Source: Paroedura picta (Eukaryota; Chordata; Lepidosauria; Squamata; Gekkonidae). From it: DNA of 64,000 bases. The notes below the pieces were generated by a model. It did no database searches and had not been told where the DNA came from. It saw only the letters and a list, made by a program, of their open reading frames with translations. Position 1 is the stretch's first letter; the number at the start of each line of letters is the position of its first letter. The position numbers and the translations under genes were made by a program. This document shows positions 35,896-41,430 of the stretch, piece after piece. The stretch spans positions 100,839,318 to 100,903,317 of the forward strand of contig NC_135372.1 of assembly GCF_049243985.1 (NCBI RefSeq), written 5' to 3'.

Positions 35896-38800
35896 CACCT
35901 ATCATCTAAAGGAATTCTTTAAAGTGCATCTTGTTTGGAAGACAGCACTCTACCTTGAGTCACTTCCTAAGTTCTTTGTTGTTGTTAGGTGCGACGTCGT
36001 GTCCGACCCATCGTGACCCCATGGACAATGATCCTCCAGGCCTTCCTGTCCTCTACCATTCTTCGGAGTCCATTTAAGTTTGCACCTACTGCTTCAGTGA
36101 CTCCATCCAGCCACCTCATTTTCTGTCGTCCCCTTCTTCTTTTGCCCCCAATCACTCCCAGCATTAGGCTCTTCTCCAGGGAGTCCTTCCTTCTCATTAG
36201 GTGGCCAAAGTATTTGAGTTTCATCTTCAGGATCTGGCCTTCTAAAGAGCAGTCAGGGCTGATCTCCTCCAGGACTGACCGGTTTGTTCGCCTTGCAGTT
36301 CAAGTGACTCGCAAGAGTCTTCTCCAGCACCAGAGTTCAAAAGCCTCAATTCTTTGACGCTCGGCCTTCCTTATGGTCCAACTGTCACAGCCATACATTG
36401 CAACTGGGAATACCATAGCCTTGACTAAACGCACTTTTGTTGGCAGGGTGATGTCTCTGCTTTTTAGGATGTTGTCTAGATTTGCCATAGCTTTCCTCCC
36501 CAGGAGCAAGCGTCTTTTAATTTCTTTGCTGCAGTCCCCATCTGCAGTGATCTTGGAGCCCAGGAAAATGAAATCTGTCACTACCTCCATTTCTTCCCCA
36601 TCTATTTGCCAGGAATTGAGAGGGCCGGATGCCATGATCTTCGTTTTCTTGATGTTGAGTTTTAAGCCTACTTTTGCACTCTCCTCCTTCACCCGCATCA
36701 ACAGGCTCTTTAGTTCCTCTTCACTTTCTGCCATTAGAGTAGTATCATCTGCATATCTGAGATTGTTGATATTTCTCCCTGCAATCTTGATCCCAATTTG
36801 TGACTCATCTAACCCCGCATTTCTCATGATGTACTCCGCATACAAGTTAAATAGGCAAGGTGACAGTATACAGCCTTGCCGAACTCCTTTCTCAATTTTG
36901 AACCAATCAGTTATTCCATGCCCGGTTCTCACTGTTGCTTCTTGACCTGCATATAGGTTTCTCAAGAGACAAATAAGATGCTCTGGTATTCCCATCTCTT
37001 TAAGAACTTGCCACAATTTGTTGTGCTCCATACAATCAAAGGCTTTAGCATAGTCAATGAAGCAGAAGTAGATTTTCTTCTGGAACTCCCTAGCTTTCTC
37101 CATGATCCAGCGTATGTTGGCAATTTGATCTCTAGTTCCTCTGCCTCTTCGAAATCCTGCCTGTACTTCTGGAAGTTCACGATCCACATATTGCTGGAGC
37201 CTAGCTTGTAGGATTTTGAGCATAACTTTGCTAGCATAAGAAATGAGTGCGATGGTGCGGTAGTTTGAACATTCGTTGGCATTGCCCTTCTTTGGGATTG
37301 GAATGTAAACTGACCTTAAGTTCAGTGGTTTGCAAAAAGTTCAAGTGGCAAAGTCACTGTTTTAATGTCAGGCTTCCAGAGACTGCCAAAATTGTGCCCC
37401 CTCCCCCCCCCCCCAAAAAAAAAACTCAGTTCACTAAAGCATTAAAGAGAAAAATGTTTTCAAAGATTTATATTTTCTATCCCAGTATCCCTTCCTCTTT
37501 ATATCTCATGTCAATGTTATTCCACATTCCCAAGTCCTTCCCTTGTGTTTGCATGCAGCACTGAATCCTTCCCCCCTCCCTACCACAGGGGATGCTGCCA
37601 TTTACCTTCTCTCTAATCCCCCTTTCAAGTTAATATCAGCAGGAAACTAAACCTTGTGCAGATTTTTAAACTTTCTCCACACCAGCGGCCTGAAACTAGT
37701 TATAGTCTTATATTTCTAGACTCATGTCACTTGTCAAAAAATTAAAACTTAAAACTGAGGGGGAAATGAAGCTTGTACACTGATGAAGGGGGGGGGGAGA
37801 TGGCAGAAGGTGCAGAAAAACCTCAATGTGGGTGAGCAAATAGAATTGCTAGCTCTAGGCTGGGAAATATCTGGGCACTCTGTGGGTGAAGCCGGGAGTG
37901 GGCAGGATTTGGAACAGGAAGGAACCTTAGTGGAGTAGAATGCAATGGAGTCCACCCTCTAAAGCAGCCATTTTCTCTAAGGCAACTGATCTCTTTAAGC
38001 TGGAGATGAGCTGTAATTCCAGAGGGTCCCTCAGGTCCCACCTGGGGATTGGCATCCCTATGGGGGAGTGACCGTCAAGGGGCAGATAATGGGCTAGGGG
38101 GAATCTGAAGGCATATACTTTTCAGTTACCTTCTGCTTGGAAGAGAAACAAGGGGAAAGTTGGCACGAAAGTATCAGAAAGCAGCAACCGAAAAGCAAAC
38201 TGAGCAATGAAGGGGGGGGGGGGAATCAATGAAAAATGTCAAAGAAAATGCAATGGATATGCACAATGAAAGCAAGGGAAAATACTCGTGCATGATAGGC
38301 CTCACAGAACTAAACAGTTCCTAGGTCAGGAAGGATCACTCAAACTATTTACACATTTAGCACAGATTCATGATTCCAAGCATGCAAAGTAAACTACTAA
38401 ACTCTCAAATGAGTCAGAAGTAATATGTCACACATTTGAATGCTCACTCCATTTTTAGCCTTATTTTATTCCTCTTCCCCAGGATCCACTTTGTTTCACT
38501 TCCTCTTTTACAAGTCTGCAACTCATGCTCAGACTATAACCATTTCCAATTATATTATCAATTTATTCATTGCAGGATTCCACAATGTACTCCAGTTGAA
38601 AAACTGTCACCCTTTTTAGCTTTAACAAGAATTTCATCCCACCTACTCAGCATCCAATTAAAACAGGATTCACATTATTCGAGTGAACAGCAGGAAAAGA
38701 GGGGAGGAACACAATAAAATGGTATCAGCATGCATACTGCTATAATCAACTGGAAGTTCAGTAGAGAATGATTAAAATCTACGGTAGAAAAGGATGCATG

Positions 38801-39854
38801 CAAAAATAAACAAAGGTGCCACCTGATCTACTCTTCAAGCCAATTCCCCAGGAGTAGCTGTGTTAGTCTACAGTGGCAAAATCAATCAGGGGTAAAGTGA
38901 CACTGTAAAGGCTAACTGACTTCTGTTTTATTCAAACTAAAACAAACCCTCACAATACAAACTTCCCATTCTGCGTTGACATCTCAAGGGGGGGGGGACT
39001 GTGCAACTGTCAAGCGGCACTCTGATCAAACATGCCCCAAGGAAACTGCTATCCTCCTTAACAAAAGAGGAGAGAAGAACATCATGCAAACACATGCACA
39101 TACAGGCAAAGACACAAAAGCCTCCTACTCAAAACAGGGAACAACAATGCTAAGGCGTGCTGCCATCACTTCTCTCCTTGATTTGGGCCAGCTTGCTAAA
39201 GCACATACCTATCGATATAAGCTCCTGTCGGCACCCACGGTTGCCAAAGGCTACTTTAGAAATACCCACCGTCCCCCCAGGAACCACTCATCAGGTACAG
39301 ATCCCACACTGGAGCAAGGTGCCCCAGACAGAGCACCTTCCCCTCCCCGCCCCTGAAGCCATGCAGCCAAACATGAAACGGGAGCCCAGATGGAGTACAA
39401 GGGCTAGCTTTTAAACCGCCGCTTGATTCGGCCGCTGCGGCCCAACACGGCTACCCACATGGAAAGCAGCGGACGGTGCTGCACGACGGCTCGCCGAGTG
39501 TGGCCTTCCCCCACTTCAGGGATGAGACCCCCCGCCCCCGCCCCCGCCCCCGGCCGCCTTACCGGCTTGCAGGGCGGCCCCCGCGCCGCTGAGGGCCCCC
39601 TCCAGGGCTGCGGAGGGGGCGGGGGGCGGTCGAGGCGGCTCCTCCGCGGCGGACCCGGAGCCAGAGACCGGGAACACGGCGAGCCCTTGGGAGTACTTGA
39701 GGTCACGGAAGAAGTTCTTGGTGTCGCGCAGATTGTGCTGCAGCCGCCCCAGGTGCCGGTTGTAGTGGCCGAACGTGCGACCCAGCTCGCGGCTCAGCCC
39801 CCCGCCGCCACTGGCGGGGCCCCGGGCCGAGGAGCCTTCCCAGCCCCCAGACAT
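3298..39854 (-). CDS. DSTYK: DSTYK, dual serine/threonine and tyrosine protein kinase (13 coding exons, complete)
   Basis: The protein is a cytoplasmic and membrane-associated RIP-like kinase, known from family work to modify FGF/ERK signalling and cell death. Coding exons joined on the minus strand: 39854-39563, 28683-28295, 16022-15359, 13797-13562, 12673-12590, 12265-12089, 10191-10062, 9390-9234, 8854-8722, 7440-7327, 6184-6070, 5661-5527, 3485-3298. They sum to 2814 nt, or 937 residues plus TGA, with every phase matching (human 929). The long N-terminal half (1-657) is the DSTYK-specific region. The kinase domain (about 660-925) shows GRGQYG at 667-672, lysine 689 in CALK, HRD at 783-785, DLG in place of DFG at 803-805 and APE at 825-827. 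Almost all residues read from exons 4-13 match the human protein as I remember it. No break is seen, so the gene looks functional. Intron 9 uses a GC donor. Confidence 0.97.
3746..3961 (-). other. Unassigned protein-like open segment A
   Basis: Minus-strand open stretch reading [40 protein letters not shown] and [19 protein letters not shown], preceded by an acceptor-like GATTATTGCAG. It sits in DSTYK intron 12, on the same strand and just upstream of exon 13. I do not recognise the protein. It could be an exon relic of another gene or chance. Confidence 0.2.
4291..4537 (-). repeat. tRNA-derived SINE, second family (CORE/MIR-like body)
   Basis: Minus strand reads ggtgtagtggtcaagagcag (tRNA-like head), a 'gtgaccttgggccaatcag' body motif like that of MIR, and a 'gtaagccgctttgagactcc' 3' part. 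The same family recurs at 13292, 31568, 34330 and 62209 on the plus strand. Confidence 0.8.
5527..5661 (-). CDS. DSTYK: DSTYK exon 12 (residues 831-875), kinase C-lobe
   Basis: Starts [20 protein letters not shown] and continues [20 protein letters not shown] to NNVRR. The aspartate of SVDVYAFG is the C-lobe DxWxxG-type anchor. The donor is GTGGGC, a weaker consensus than its neighbours. The frame is kept by one base into exon 13. Confidence 0.97.
5662..6069 (-). other. DSTYK: DSTYK intron 11
   Basis: A 408-nt intron of unique AT-rich DNA. No element is recognised. Confidence 0.95.
6070..6184 (-). CDS. DSTYK: DSTYK exon 11 (residues 793-830), activation segment
   Basis: Contains DLG (803-805) where most kinases have DFG, then [19 protein letters not shown] and APE (825-827). 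Human DSTYK also has DLG, so this is a family trait and not damage. The acceptor is CTCTGCAG. The donor is GTGAGC, with one base of Gly831 left. Confidence 0.98.
6185..7326 (-). other. DSTYK: DSTYK intron 10
   Basis: A 1.1-kb intron. It contains a CR1 3' end (6548-6790) and an adjoining antisense SINE scrap at about 6320-6405 (gatgaacccaggtctcctca). Confidence 0.95.
6548..6790 (-). repeat. CR1 LINE 3' fragment
   Basis: The plus strand reads cacagaatcatagtgttaga and catctagtccaaccccctgc, the antisense of the classic CR1 3' end (ttctatgattctgtg). The element is therefore on the minus strand. It is 5'-truncated, as is usual for CR1. Confidence 0.85.
7327..7440 (-). CDS. DSTYK: DSTYK exon 10 (residues 755-792), catalytic loop
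   Basis: Reads [20 protein letters not shown], then [18 protein letters not shown], with the catalytic HRDIKLKN motif (783-790). The acceptor is TCCTTCAG and the donor GTAAGT. Phase 0 at both ends. Confidence 0.98.
7441..8721 (-). other. DSTYK: DSTYK intron 9 (GC-AG type)
   Basis: The donor is AAG/GCAAGA and the acceptor CCTTCAG. It contains a (GT)n run at 8130-8162. The rest looks unique. Confidence 0.92.
8130..8162. repeat. (TG)n microsatellite
   Basis: About 16 uninterrupted TG units inside DSTYK intron 9. Confidence 0.98.
8722..8854 (-). CDS. DSTYK: DSTYK exon 9 (residues 710-754), followed by a GC donor
   Basis: Reads [20 protein letters not shown], then [20 protein letters not shown] and YTGLK. 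The acceptor is TTTTCTAG. The exon ends CTGAAG and the intron begins GCAAGA. No GT lies near enough to keep the frame into exon 10, so this is a GC-AG intron. It covers the hinge between the kinase lobes. Confidence 0.95.
8855..9233 (-). other. DSTYK: DSTYK intron 8
   Basis: A 379-nt intron of unique DNA with no recognised element. Confidence 0.95.
9234..9390 (-). CDS. DSTYK: DSTYK exon 8 (residues 658-709), kinase N-lobe with glycine loop
   Basis: Contains the ATP-binding loop [11 protein letters not shown] (666-676) and the VAIK-type lysine in CALK (689), followed by [20 protein letters not shown]. The donor is GTATGT after two bases of the Arg710 codon. Nearly identical to human. Confidence 0.97.
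9391..10061 (-). other. DSTYK: DSTYK intron 7
   Basis: A 671-nt intron. AT-rich, with a short 'tttatttattcattctaaat' stretch near 9672. No element is confidently recognised. Confidence 0.93.
10062..10191 (-). CDS. DSTYK: DSTYK exon 7 (residues 615-657)
   Basis: Reads [20 protein letters not shown], then [20 protein letters not shown]. It leads into the kinase domain and ends LLY plus one base at a GTAAGC donor. The acceptor is TTTGTTAG, immediately followed by the sequence TTAG, so the exact AG is set by frame. Confidence 0.95.
10437..10722 (+). repeat. Sauria-type SINE, full length
   Basis: Starts gagcctcttgtggcgcagag (tRNA-like head with an A-box-like region), passes through gccggctcaaggttgactca and catgactggggaaggcactg, and ends in three cctttac units. 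It is the most complete copy in the window and gives the family boundaries. Confidence 0.93.
11205..11290 (+). repeat. Dispersed repeat with 'accaacaaagttttattcaa' core
   Basis: Reads ggcacctttaagaccaacaa followed by agttttattcaagatgcaca. The same core occurs at 18768, 22705, 38840 and in both arms of the fold-back element at 60288-60925. I know this family from many amniote genomes but not its class with certainty; the inverted arms favour a DNA-type element. Confidence 0.65.
12089..12265 (-). CDS. DSTYK: DSTYK exon 6 (residues 556-614)
   Basis: Reads [20 protein letters not shown] and ends [12 protein letters not shown], matching human. Phase 0 at both ends. The acceptor is CTTTTAG and the donor GTAAAT. 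Intron 5 above it is only 324 nt. Confidence 0.96.
12266..12589 (-). other. DSTYK: DSTYK intron 5
   Basis: A 324-nt intron, the shortest of the gene, with no recognised element. Confidence 0.95.
12590..12673 (-). CDS. DSTYK: DSTYK exon 5 (residues 528-555)
   Basis: An 84-nt exon that needs splice-site and homology reading to find: [20 protein letters not shown], then MLWEQIKQ. The acceptor is CTTACAG and the donor GTATTA, both phase 0. Human differs at only two or three residues. Confidence 0.95.
12838..13166 (+). mobile_element. Non-autonomous hAT transposon with 8-bp target duplication
   Basis: Ends CAGACTTTCTCAAC and GTTGAGGAAGCCTG are imperfect inverted repeats. It is flanked on both sides by GCTTAGAA (12830-12837 and 13167-13174), the 8-bp duplication typical of hAT elements. 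It is 329 bp and codes for nothing. Confidence 0.92.
13292..13535 (+). repeat. tRNA-derived SINE, second family
   Basis: Head ccagcttggtgtagtggtta, 3' part gtaagctgctttgagattcc, and end aagaatcaactctttttcta. Moderately diverged. Confidence 0.85.
13562..13797 (-). CDS. DSTYK: DSTYK exon 4 (residues 449-527)
   Basis: Reads [19 protein letters not shown] and then [20 protein letters not shown], nearly identical to human. It ends NYLKQ at a GTAAAT donor in phase 0. The acceptor is CCTCTTCAG. Confidence 0.97.
13798..15358 (-). other. DSTYK: DSTYK intron 3
   Basis: A 1.56-kb intron of AT-rich DNA. I recognise no repeat or exon-like segment in it. Confidence 0.93.
15359..16022 (-). CDS. DSTYK: DSTYK exon 3 (residues 228-448), largest exon
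   Basis: The acceptor is GTTTTCAG, then [20 protein letters not shown]. The middle (about 245-330) is the least human-like part of the protein. From [20 protein letters not shown] onward it is almost identical to human, including the basic helical stretch [20 protein letters not shown]. It ends MEFK plus one base at a GTAATC donor. Confidence 0.97.
16560..16766 (-). repeat. Degraded tRNA-derived SINE
   Basis: The plus strand shows agtccaacattagccactat at the head end and a 'gagggagatcaaggtcagag' middle. It is an old antisense copy of the vertebrate tRNA-SINE type. Confidence 0.55.
18768..18990 (+). repeat. Dispersed repeat, same family as the 60.3-kb fold-back
   Basis: Reads gtccagtagcaccttaaaga and ccaacaaagatttattcaag, then gagcttttgagtgtaagtac. 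It also shares 'attagtaaactgtgtca' with the interior of the 60288-60925 copy. Only the left arm is present here. Confidence 0.7.
19050..20090. repeat. GC-rich inverted duplication
   Basis: A CpG-rich island within AT-rich intron DNA. The left arm (about 19290-19500) and right arm (about 19735-19960) are diverged reverse complements: for example 'cacagccacaggc', 'ctggagaaga' and 'ccccccactccatg' on the left reappear inverted as 'gcggctgtgccgc', 'tcttctccag' and 'catggagtgagggg' on the right. The spacer holds a smaller inverted pair (gtggcaacacaag / cacttgtgttgg). A separate near-perfect palindrome at about 19107-19140 starts gggccaatcag. Several overlapping open frames cross it on both strands; I read them as by-products of GC content. 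Confidence 0.7.
20320..20975 (+). mobile_element. Miniature TIR element pieces (two parts of one family)
   Basis: At about 20500-20605 a 3' half reads caaagcagccattttcttca and ends acctggaggctggcaatcct. At about 20840-20975 a 5' half reads ggaaaattcccggagatttc. Together they match the family seen complete at 37848-38058. The 5' half includes a short tandem duplication of 'attggaaaattcccggag'. Confidence 0.6.
21010..21640 (-). repeat. CR1 LINE fragment with reverse transcriptase C-terminus
   Basis: On the minus strand it encodes an [20 protein letters not shown]-like stretch and then [11 protein letters not shown], the typical CR1 RT end (DDTKLGG ... CKVLHLG), followed by the CR1 3' segment. 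It is 5'-truncated and broken, with no intact frame. Confidence 0.85.
22705..22798 (+). repeat. Dispersed repeat with 'ttttattcaaggtatga' core
   Basis: Reads gttcacctttaagcccaata and aaattttattcaaggtatga. A hAT miniature element was inserted just after it at 22808. Confidence 0.6.
22808..22943. mobile_element. hAT miniature element, near-perfect palindrome, with TSD
   Basis: A 136-bp element that is almost one hairpin: it starts CAGGGGTAGTCAAACTGCGG and ends in the reverse complement. It is flanked by GTCTAAGA at 22800-22807 and 22944-22951, an exact 8-bp duplication. Both arms carry ACTACAATTCCCAGAA (22846-22861 and, inverted, 22890-22905). The near identity of the arms suggests a young insertion. 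Confidence 0.96.
23280..23619 (+). mobile_element. Non-autonomous hAT element (CAGTGGTCCCCAACC type)
   Basis: Starts CAGTGGTCCCCAACCTTTTT and ends AGGTTGGGGATCGCTA, imperfect inverted ends of the Charlie-like hAT type. It is flanked by TTTTAACG (23272-23279) and TTTTAACT (23620-23627), seven of eight bases matching. A local triplication of 'ggggaccactca' lies near its start. Confidence 0.9.
23737..25010. repeat. Composite repeat with nested inverted segments
   Basis: Segment 23737-24108 has inverted ends (ttaccagtaactgttgttca and tgaataacagttacaggtag). A second inverted pair, ttctgtcttgctgtgcagcc at about 24124 and its complement at about 24984, bounds the next 860 bp. This looks like a non-autonomous mobile element or two adjacent ones. 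Class not determined. Confidence 0.5.
25715..26064 (+). repeat. L2-type LINE 3' end
   Basis: Translates near the start to [20 protein letters not shown] and [11 protein letters not shown] then stop, the C-terminus of L2/CR1-group reverse transcriptases (LWNSLP...FRRLLKT). A 3' UTR follows, then a (TAA)n tail. Confidence 0.82.
26065..26147. repeat. (TAA)n microsatellite
   Basis: About 27 TAA units directly after the L2 3' end, probably expanded from the LINE tail. Confidence 0.98.
27016..27074 (+). repeat. Short tandem repeat (tgtctgttgcttgccaa)
   Basis: Three imperfect units of gtgtctgttgcttgccaat and a shortened gtgtctattgcttgccaat. Local and small. Confidence 0.7.
27370..27690 (+). repeat. 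Possible LINE 3' tail (L2/CR1 group)
   Basis: The layout resembles other L2 tails: a decayed coding end, a 'gttcaccaccttggggagcc' segment and a terminal 'ctaaataaatactaaac'. Weak. Confidence 0.45.
28295..28683 (-). CDS. DSTYK: DSTYK exon 2 (residues 98-227)
   Basis: The acceptor is TTTCTAG, followed by [18 protein letters not shown], which aligns with human GQLSCISFPPKEEKYLQQ. A later block, [20 protein letters not shown], is nearly identical to human. The exon ends TLLQ at a GTACTG donor in phase 0. It is 389 nt and keeps the frame opened by exon 1. Confidence 0.96.
29010..29110 (+). mobile_element. hAT element left end, same family as 12838
   Basis: Starts CAGCTTTTCTCAACC and continues gcttcaagaaaccccagaag, matching the copy at 12838. 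A possible right end (ggctggggaagcctg) lies near 29517, but no matching target duplication is seen, so the extent is open. Confidence 0.7.
29480..30230 (+). repeat. L2-type LINE fragment
   Basis: Contains 'ccagaatgcagctgccagat' and 'cagctgcactggctcacaaa', the DNA of the QNAAARF...LHWLTN region of L2 reverse transcriptase, then 'tggtggaaccaactgctcaa' and a long 3' UTR. It is broken in several frames. Confidence 0.8.
30633..30852 (-). repeat. tRNA-derived SINE, antisense
   Basis: The plus strand reads tggcccaaggtcacccagca and ctatccactacaccaagctg, the antisense of a tRNA-like head and MIR-like body. Confidence 0.75.
31568..31777 (+). repeat. tRNA-derived SINE, second family
   Basis: Head tttggtgtagtggttaagag; 3' end gggataaaaaccaaccttct. 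The middle of the 3' part is shortened compared with the 34330 copy. Confidence 0.85.
32618..32790 (-). repeat. L2-type 3' tail, antisense
   Basis: The plus strand reads tatttcctaccactcccaaa and ggctcgtggcgggttacagt, the inverse of the '...gttacccgccatgagcc...aataaata' tail at 26030. Confidence 0.7.
32795..33346 (+). repeat. L2-type LINE fragment
   Basis: Contains 'gcagctgtattggttgtcgg' (LHWL region), 'ccaggtggaatatactgcca' and a tail 'gcctgggtggttgataagcc' ending in (AAAT)n. It lies head-to-tail against the antisense tail at 32618. Confidence 0.8.
33589..34129 (-). mobile_element. Helitron-like non-autonomous element, copy B
   Basis: On the minus strand the 3' end is a hairpin (CCCATT, 7-nt loop, AATGGG at 33619-33601), then 8 nt, then CTAG and a T. 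This is the known Helitron 3' signature. The other end reads TCTCTTATATAAAG on the minus strand, with a 10-bp hairpin (GGTGGTGTCC / GGACACCACC) inside it. The body is very GC-rich and CpG-rich, with long overlapping open frames on both strands that look non-coding. No helicase is encoded. Confidence 0.7.
34330..34553 (+). repeat. tRNA-derived SINE, second family
   Basis: Contains gggtttgattccccactcct, agctgggtgaccttgggcca and gtaagctgctttgagactct. The best copy of this family in the window. Confidence 0.88.
35850..35891. repeat. (AC)n microsatellite
   Basis: About 21 AC units in DSTYK intron 1. Confidence 0.98.
35974..37345 (-). mobile_element. Bov-B (RTE-clade) LINE, 5'-truncated, nearly open reverse transcriptase
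   Basis: The minus strand encodes an RTE-type reverse transcriptase: [80 protein letters not shown] and the catalytic YADD in [13 protein letters not shown]. The downstream [19 protein letters not shown] and [13 protein letters not shown] blocks match Bov-B. The frame is open from about 37335 to 35985 except for one TGA at 36302-36300, where related copies have TGG (Trp). The endonuclease and 5' part are missing, as usual after incomplete reverse transcription. The 3' end (acaacaacaaag) is at about 35974. Confidence 0.93.
37848..38058 (+). mobile_element. Miniature element with inverted ends (TGCCA...CCAGG family)
   Basis: Left end ttgctagctctaggctggga and right end cccacctggggattggcatc are diverged inverted repeats. 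The body carries gtccaccctctaaagcagcc and attttctctaaggcaactga. The same family lies in pieces at 20320-20975. Confidence 0.65.
38840..38945 (+). repeat. Dispersed repeat, fold-back family (terminal part)
   Basis: Reads ggagtagctgtgttagtcta and ggctaactgacttctgtttt, then attcaaac. A diverged relative of the 60288-60925 repeat arms. Confidence 0.45.
39563..39854 (-). CDS. DSTYK: DSTYK exon 1 (residues 1-97, start codon)
   Basis: The exon starts MSGGWEG and carries the conserved N-terminal block [17 protein letters not shown], which aligns with human RELCRGFGRYRRYLGRL. The ATG at 39854 puts 19 residues before REL, against 22-23 in human, and has a G at -3. An in-frame ATG further upstream (40028) would add 58 low-complexity residues with no human counterpart, so I rejected it. 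The 3' part (Gly/Ala/Pro-rich) is poorly conserved. The donor is GTAAGG after residue 97 plus one base. The exon lies within the CpG island. Confidence 0.92.
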
Positions 39855-39985
39855 GTCGTCGTCCTCCGCGGCTTCCGTCCCCGACTCCTCGCCCCACCAC
39901 GTCGGGGACTGGGACTCGGACGCTGCCAGGCTGCGGCGGCGGCTGACACGCCGCGGGCCCCAAGCGCGGCCGCCCAGCCCCCTGT

Positions 39986-40003
39986 CAGCAGCAGCAGCAG
40001 CAG
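39986..40003. repeat. (CAG)6 / (CTG)6 in the DSTYK 5' UTR
   Basis: Six perfect units, read as CTG on the transcribed DSTYK strand, about 130-150 nt upstream of the start codon. Confidence 0.9.
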
Positions 40004-40112
40004 CGCCGCACCGAACCGCACTGCGCACGGAACGGACCCTTTATCCGGGCGCTCTGGCGGGGAGGGAGAGGCGGCCGAGGGGCGGACCCCGGTCCCTTCC
40101 CGGCATCGCTTT

Positions 40113-40131
40113 GCACTATGGGGAATGTAGT
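40113..40131 (-). promoter_or_regulatory. ZNF143-like site 1
   Basis: The minus strand reads ACTACATTCCCCATAGTGC, close to the ZNF143/SBS consensus ACTACAATTCCCAGAATGC. It lies about 260 nt upstream of the DSTYK ATG, where such sites typically mark CpG-island starts. Confidence 0.6.
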
Positions 40132-40227
40132 CGTGCTGACGGAAGCCGGCGCTCCCTCTGTTAGCTGCAAGGCAGCGTTGCGATGCCTTTGTTCGCGAGG
40201 GAAAGGATGCTACGCGCTCCGGCCCGA

Positions 40228-40249
40228 AATGTACCCTGGGGTTTGTAGT
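40228..40249 (-). promoter_or_regulatory. ZNF143-like site 2
   Basis: The minus strand reads ACTACAAACCCCAGGGTACA, a second match to the SBS consensus in the same orientation, about 115 bp above site 1. Confidence 0.6.
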
Positions 40250-41415
40250 CGTGAATCTTTTCAGCATTGCATTTCATGAGCCTTTGGCCCAGGCGTCCAG
40301 TCCCGATTTTAAACAATCTGTCCCGTGTCCCGCCGCGTTTTAAAACAGTCCCGCTCAGAGTTGGCGTGCAGCGGGAGCTCGCGAGGGGAGAGAGGAGGGG
40401 GCGAGTGAGGACGCTTCTTTGCCTCAGCAGGAGGAGACACAGCCAAGGACCTTCCCCTGGAGAGAAGGGCTGTCGGGGTGGGGGTGGGACTCCGTGGCCT
40501 TGGTCCCCCCCCCCACGAGGTCCTCCCTGTCCGGCCCCAAAACTGGCCTTTCCCGGAATCCCCCCTCCGCCCAATGTCCAGGGATCTCCCCCCGGGAGTT
40601 GCCACCCTGATGACGCCCGCGGCTGTGACTCGTCCCGGCCTTTCTCCCTCCCGAGGTCTTACTCGCGGGTAAACCTGGGATCCGGCTGCCCGGTTCTCCC
40701 TGGCTGCAGCCCCTCCCCCCCCCCGAAGCCTTTCCTCTCCAGCAGGCGGCTCTCTGGCCTTAACCCCTTCGGTGCTGCAGACGAGTGCGGAAGGCGTCTT
40801 GTCTCATCCTTCAGCCGGCTGCCTCCGCGATGCCTCCTGTTCCTCAGTGGGCAGAGCGCCCAGCGGAAGACCCTTCTGGGACGTCCGGAGACAGCTGGTC
40901 CGCAGCAGGAGAGCCAGGTTCAAGTCCAGCGGCACCTCTCACAGCAGCAGCCAAGGGGTAGAAGCTTTGGGGCGCAGTCACCCTTCAGCCGGTCCGAGCA
41001 GCATAAGAAAGCGCGAGGGCAGGGGCGCCTTGCAAACCGGCAACGTTTTCCTCGGGGTGCCAGCCCCCCATGTGACATGGGAATTGCCAGTCCAGGCACG
41101 GAGGTCGAGGGTGAGCGGTAAACGAGCATGCCGCATCAGCAAGATGCTTCCCAGATTCTGGGACCGAGCCGTCCTCGCACTGCTCTCCGGAGCCCCTTGC
41201 CGTGGACTCCCACCCGCCCCGCCGGGCCTCTTCCTCCCCTCCGCTCTCGCGCGGAGCTCTTGGCCGCCGTCTGCAGCTCTCCGGTTTCCTTCGGCGTTTG
41301 GGAAGAGGGAGGGCGGCGGGTGGCAGGGGGGGGGGGCTGCTCTTGCTGCTGCTGCGAGCGGCCAAGCGCGGGGCGACCTCCGGATCCCGGGCAGCGCGCA
41401 AACCCGGGCAGGGGG

Positions 41416-41430
41416 CTCCAGCGGTGAGTA
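41416..41430 (+). promoter_or_regulatory. Strong plus-strand splice donor at the CpG-island edge
   Basis: CTCCAGCG/GTGAGTACGG: a near-consensus donor (GT at 41424-41425) at the downstream edge of the island. It could end a non-coding first exon of a transcript divergent from DSTYK, for instance an upstream start of TMCC2 or a lncRNA. No transcript evidence is available here. Confidence 0.4.

Larger units (their letters stand above)
28684..39562 (-). other. DSTYK: DSTYK intron 1 (10.9 kb)
   Basis: Holds a hAT 5' end (29010), L2 copies (29480, 32795), tRNA-SINEs (30633, 31568, 34330), a Helitron-like element (33589-34129), an (AC)n run (35850), a Bov-B LINE (35974-37345), a miniature TIR element (37848) and a dispersed repeat (38840). 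34560-35840 and 38060-38830 look unique. Confidence 0.93.

Noticed and set aside
36300-37223. 307-residue reverse transcriptase as a host gene
   Set aside because: It is a Bov-B LINE fragment with a nonsense codon and no 5' part.
39852-40028. In-frame upstream ATG at 40028 as the DSTYK start
   Set aside because: It adds 58 residues absent from human DSTYK and includes the translated repeat tract; the ATG at 39854 matches the human N-terminal spacing.
39423-40130. 235-residue plus-strand open frame antisense to DSTYK exon 1
   Set aside because: A shadow of exon 1 and its GC-rich leader.
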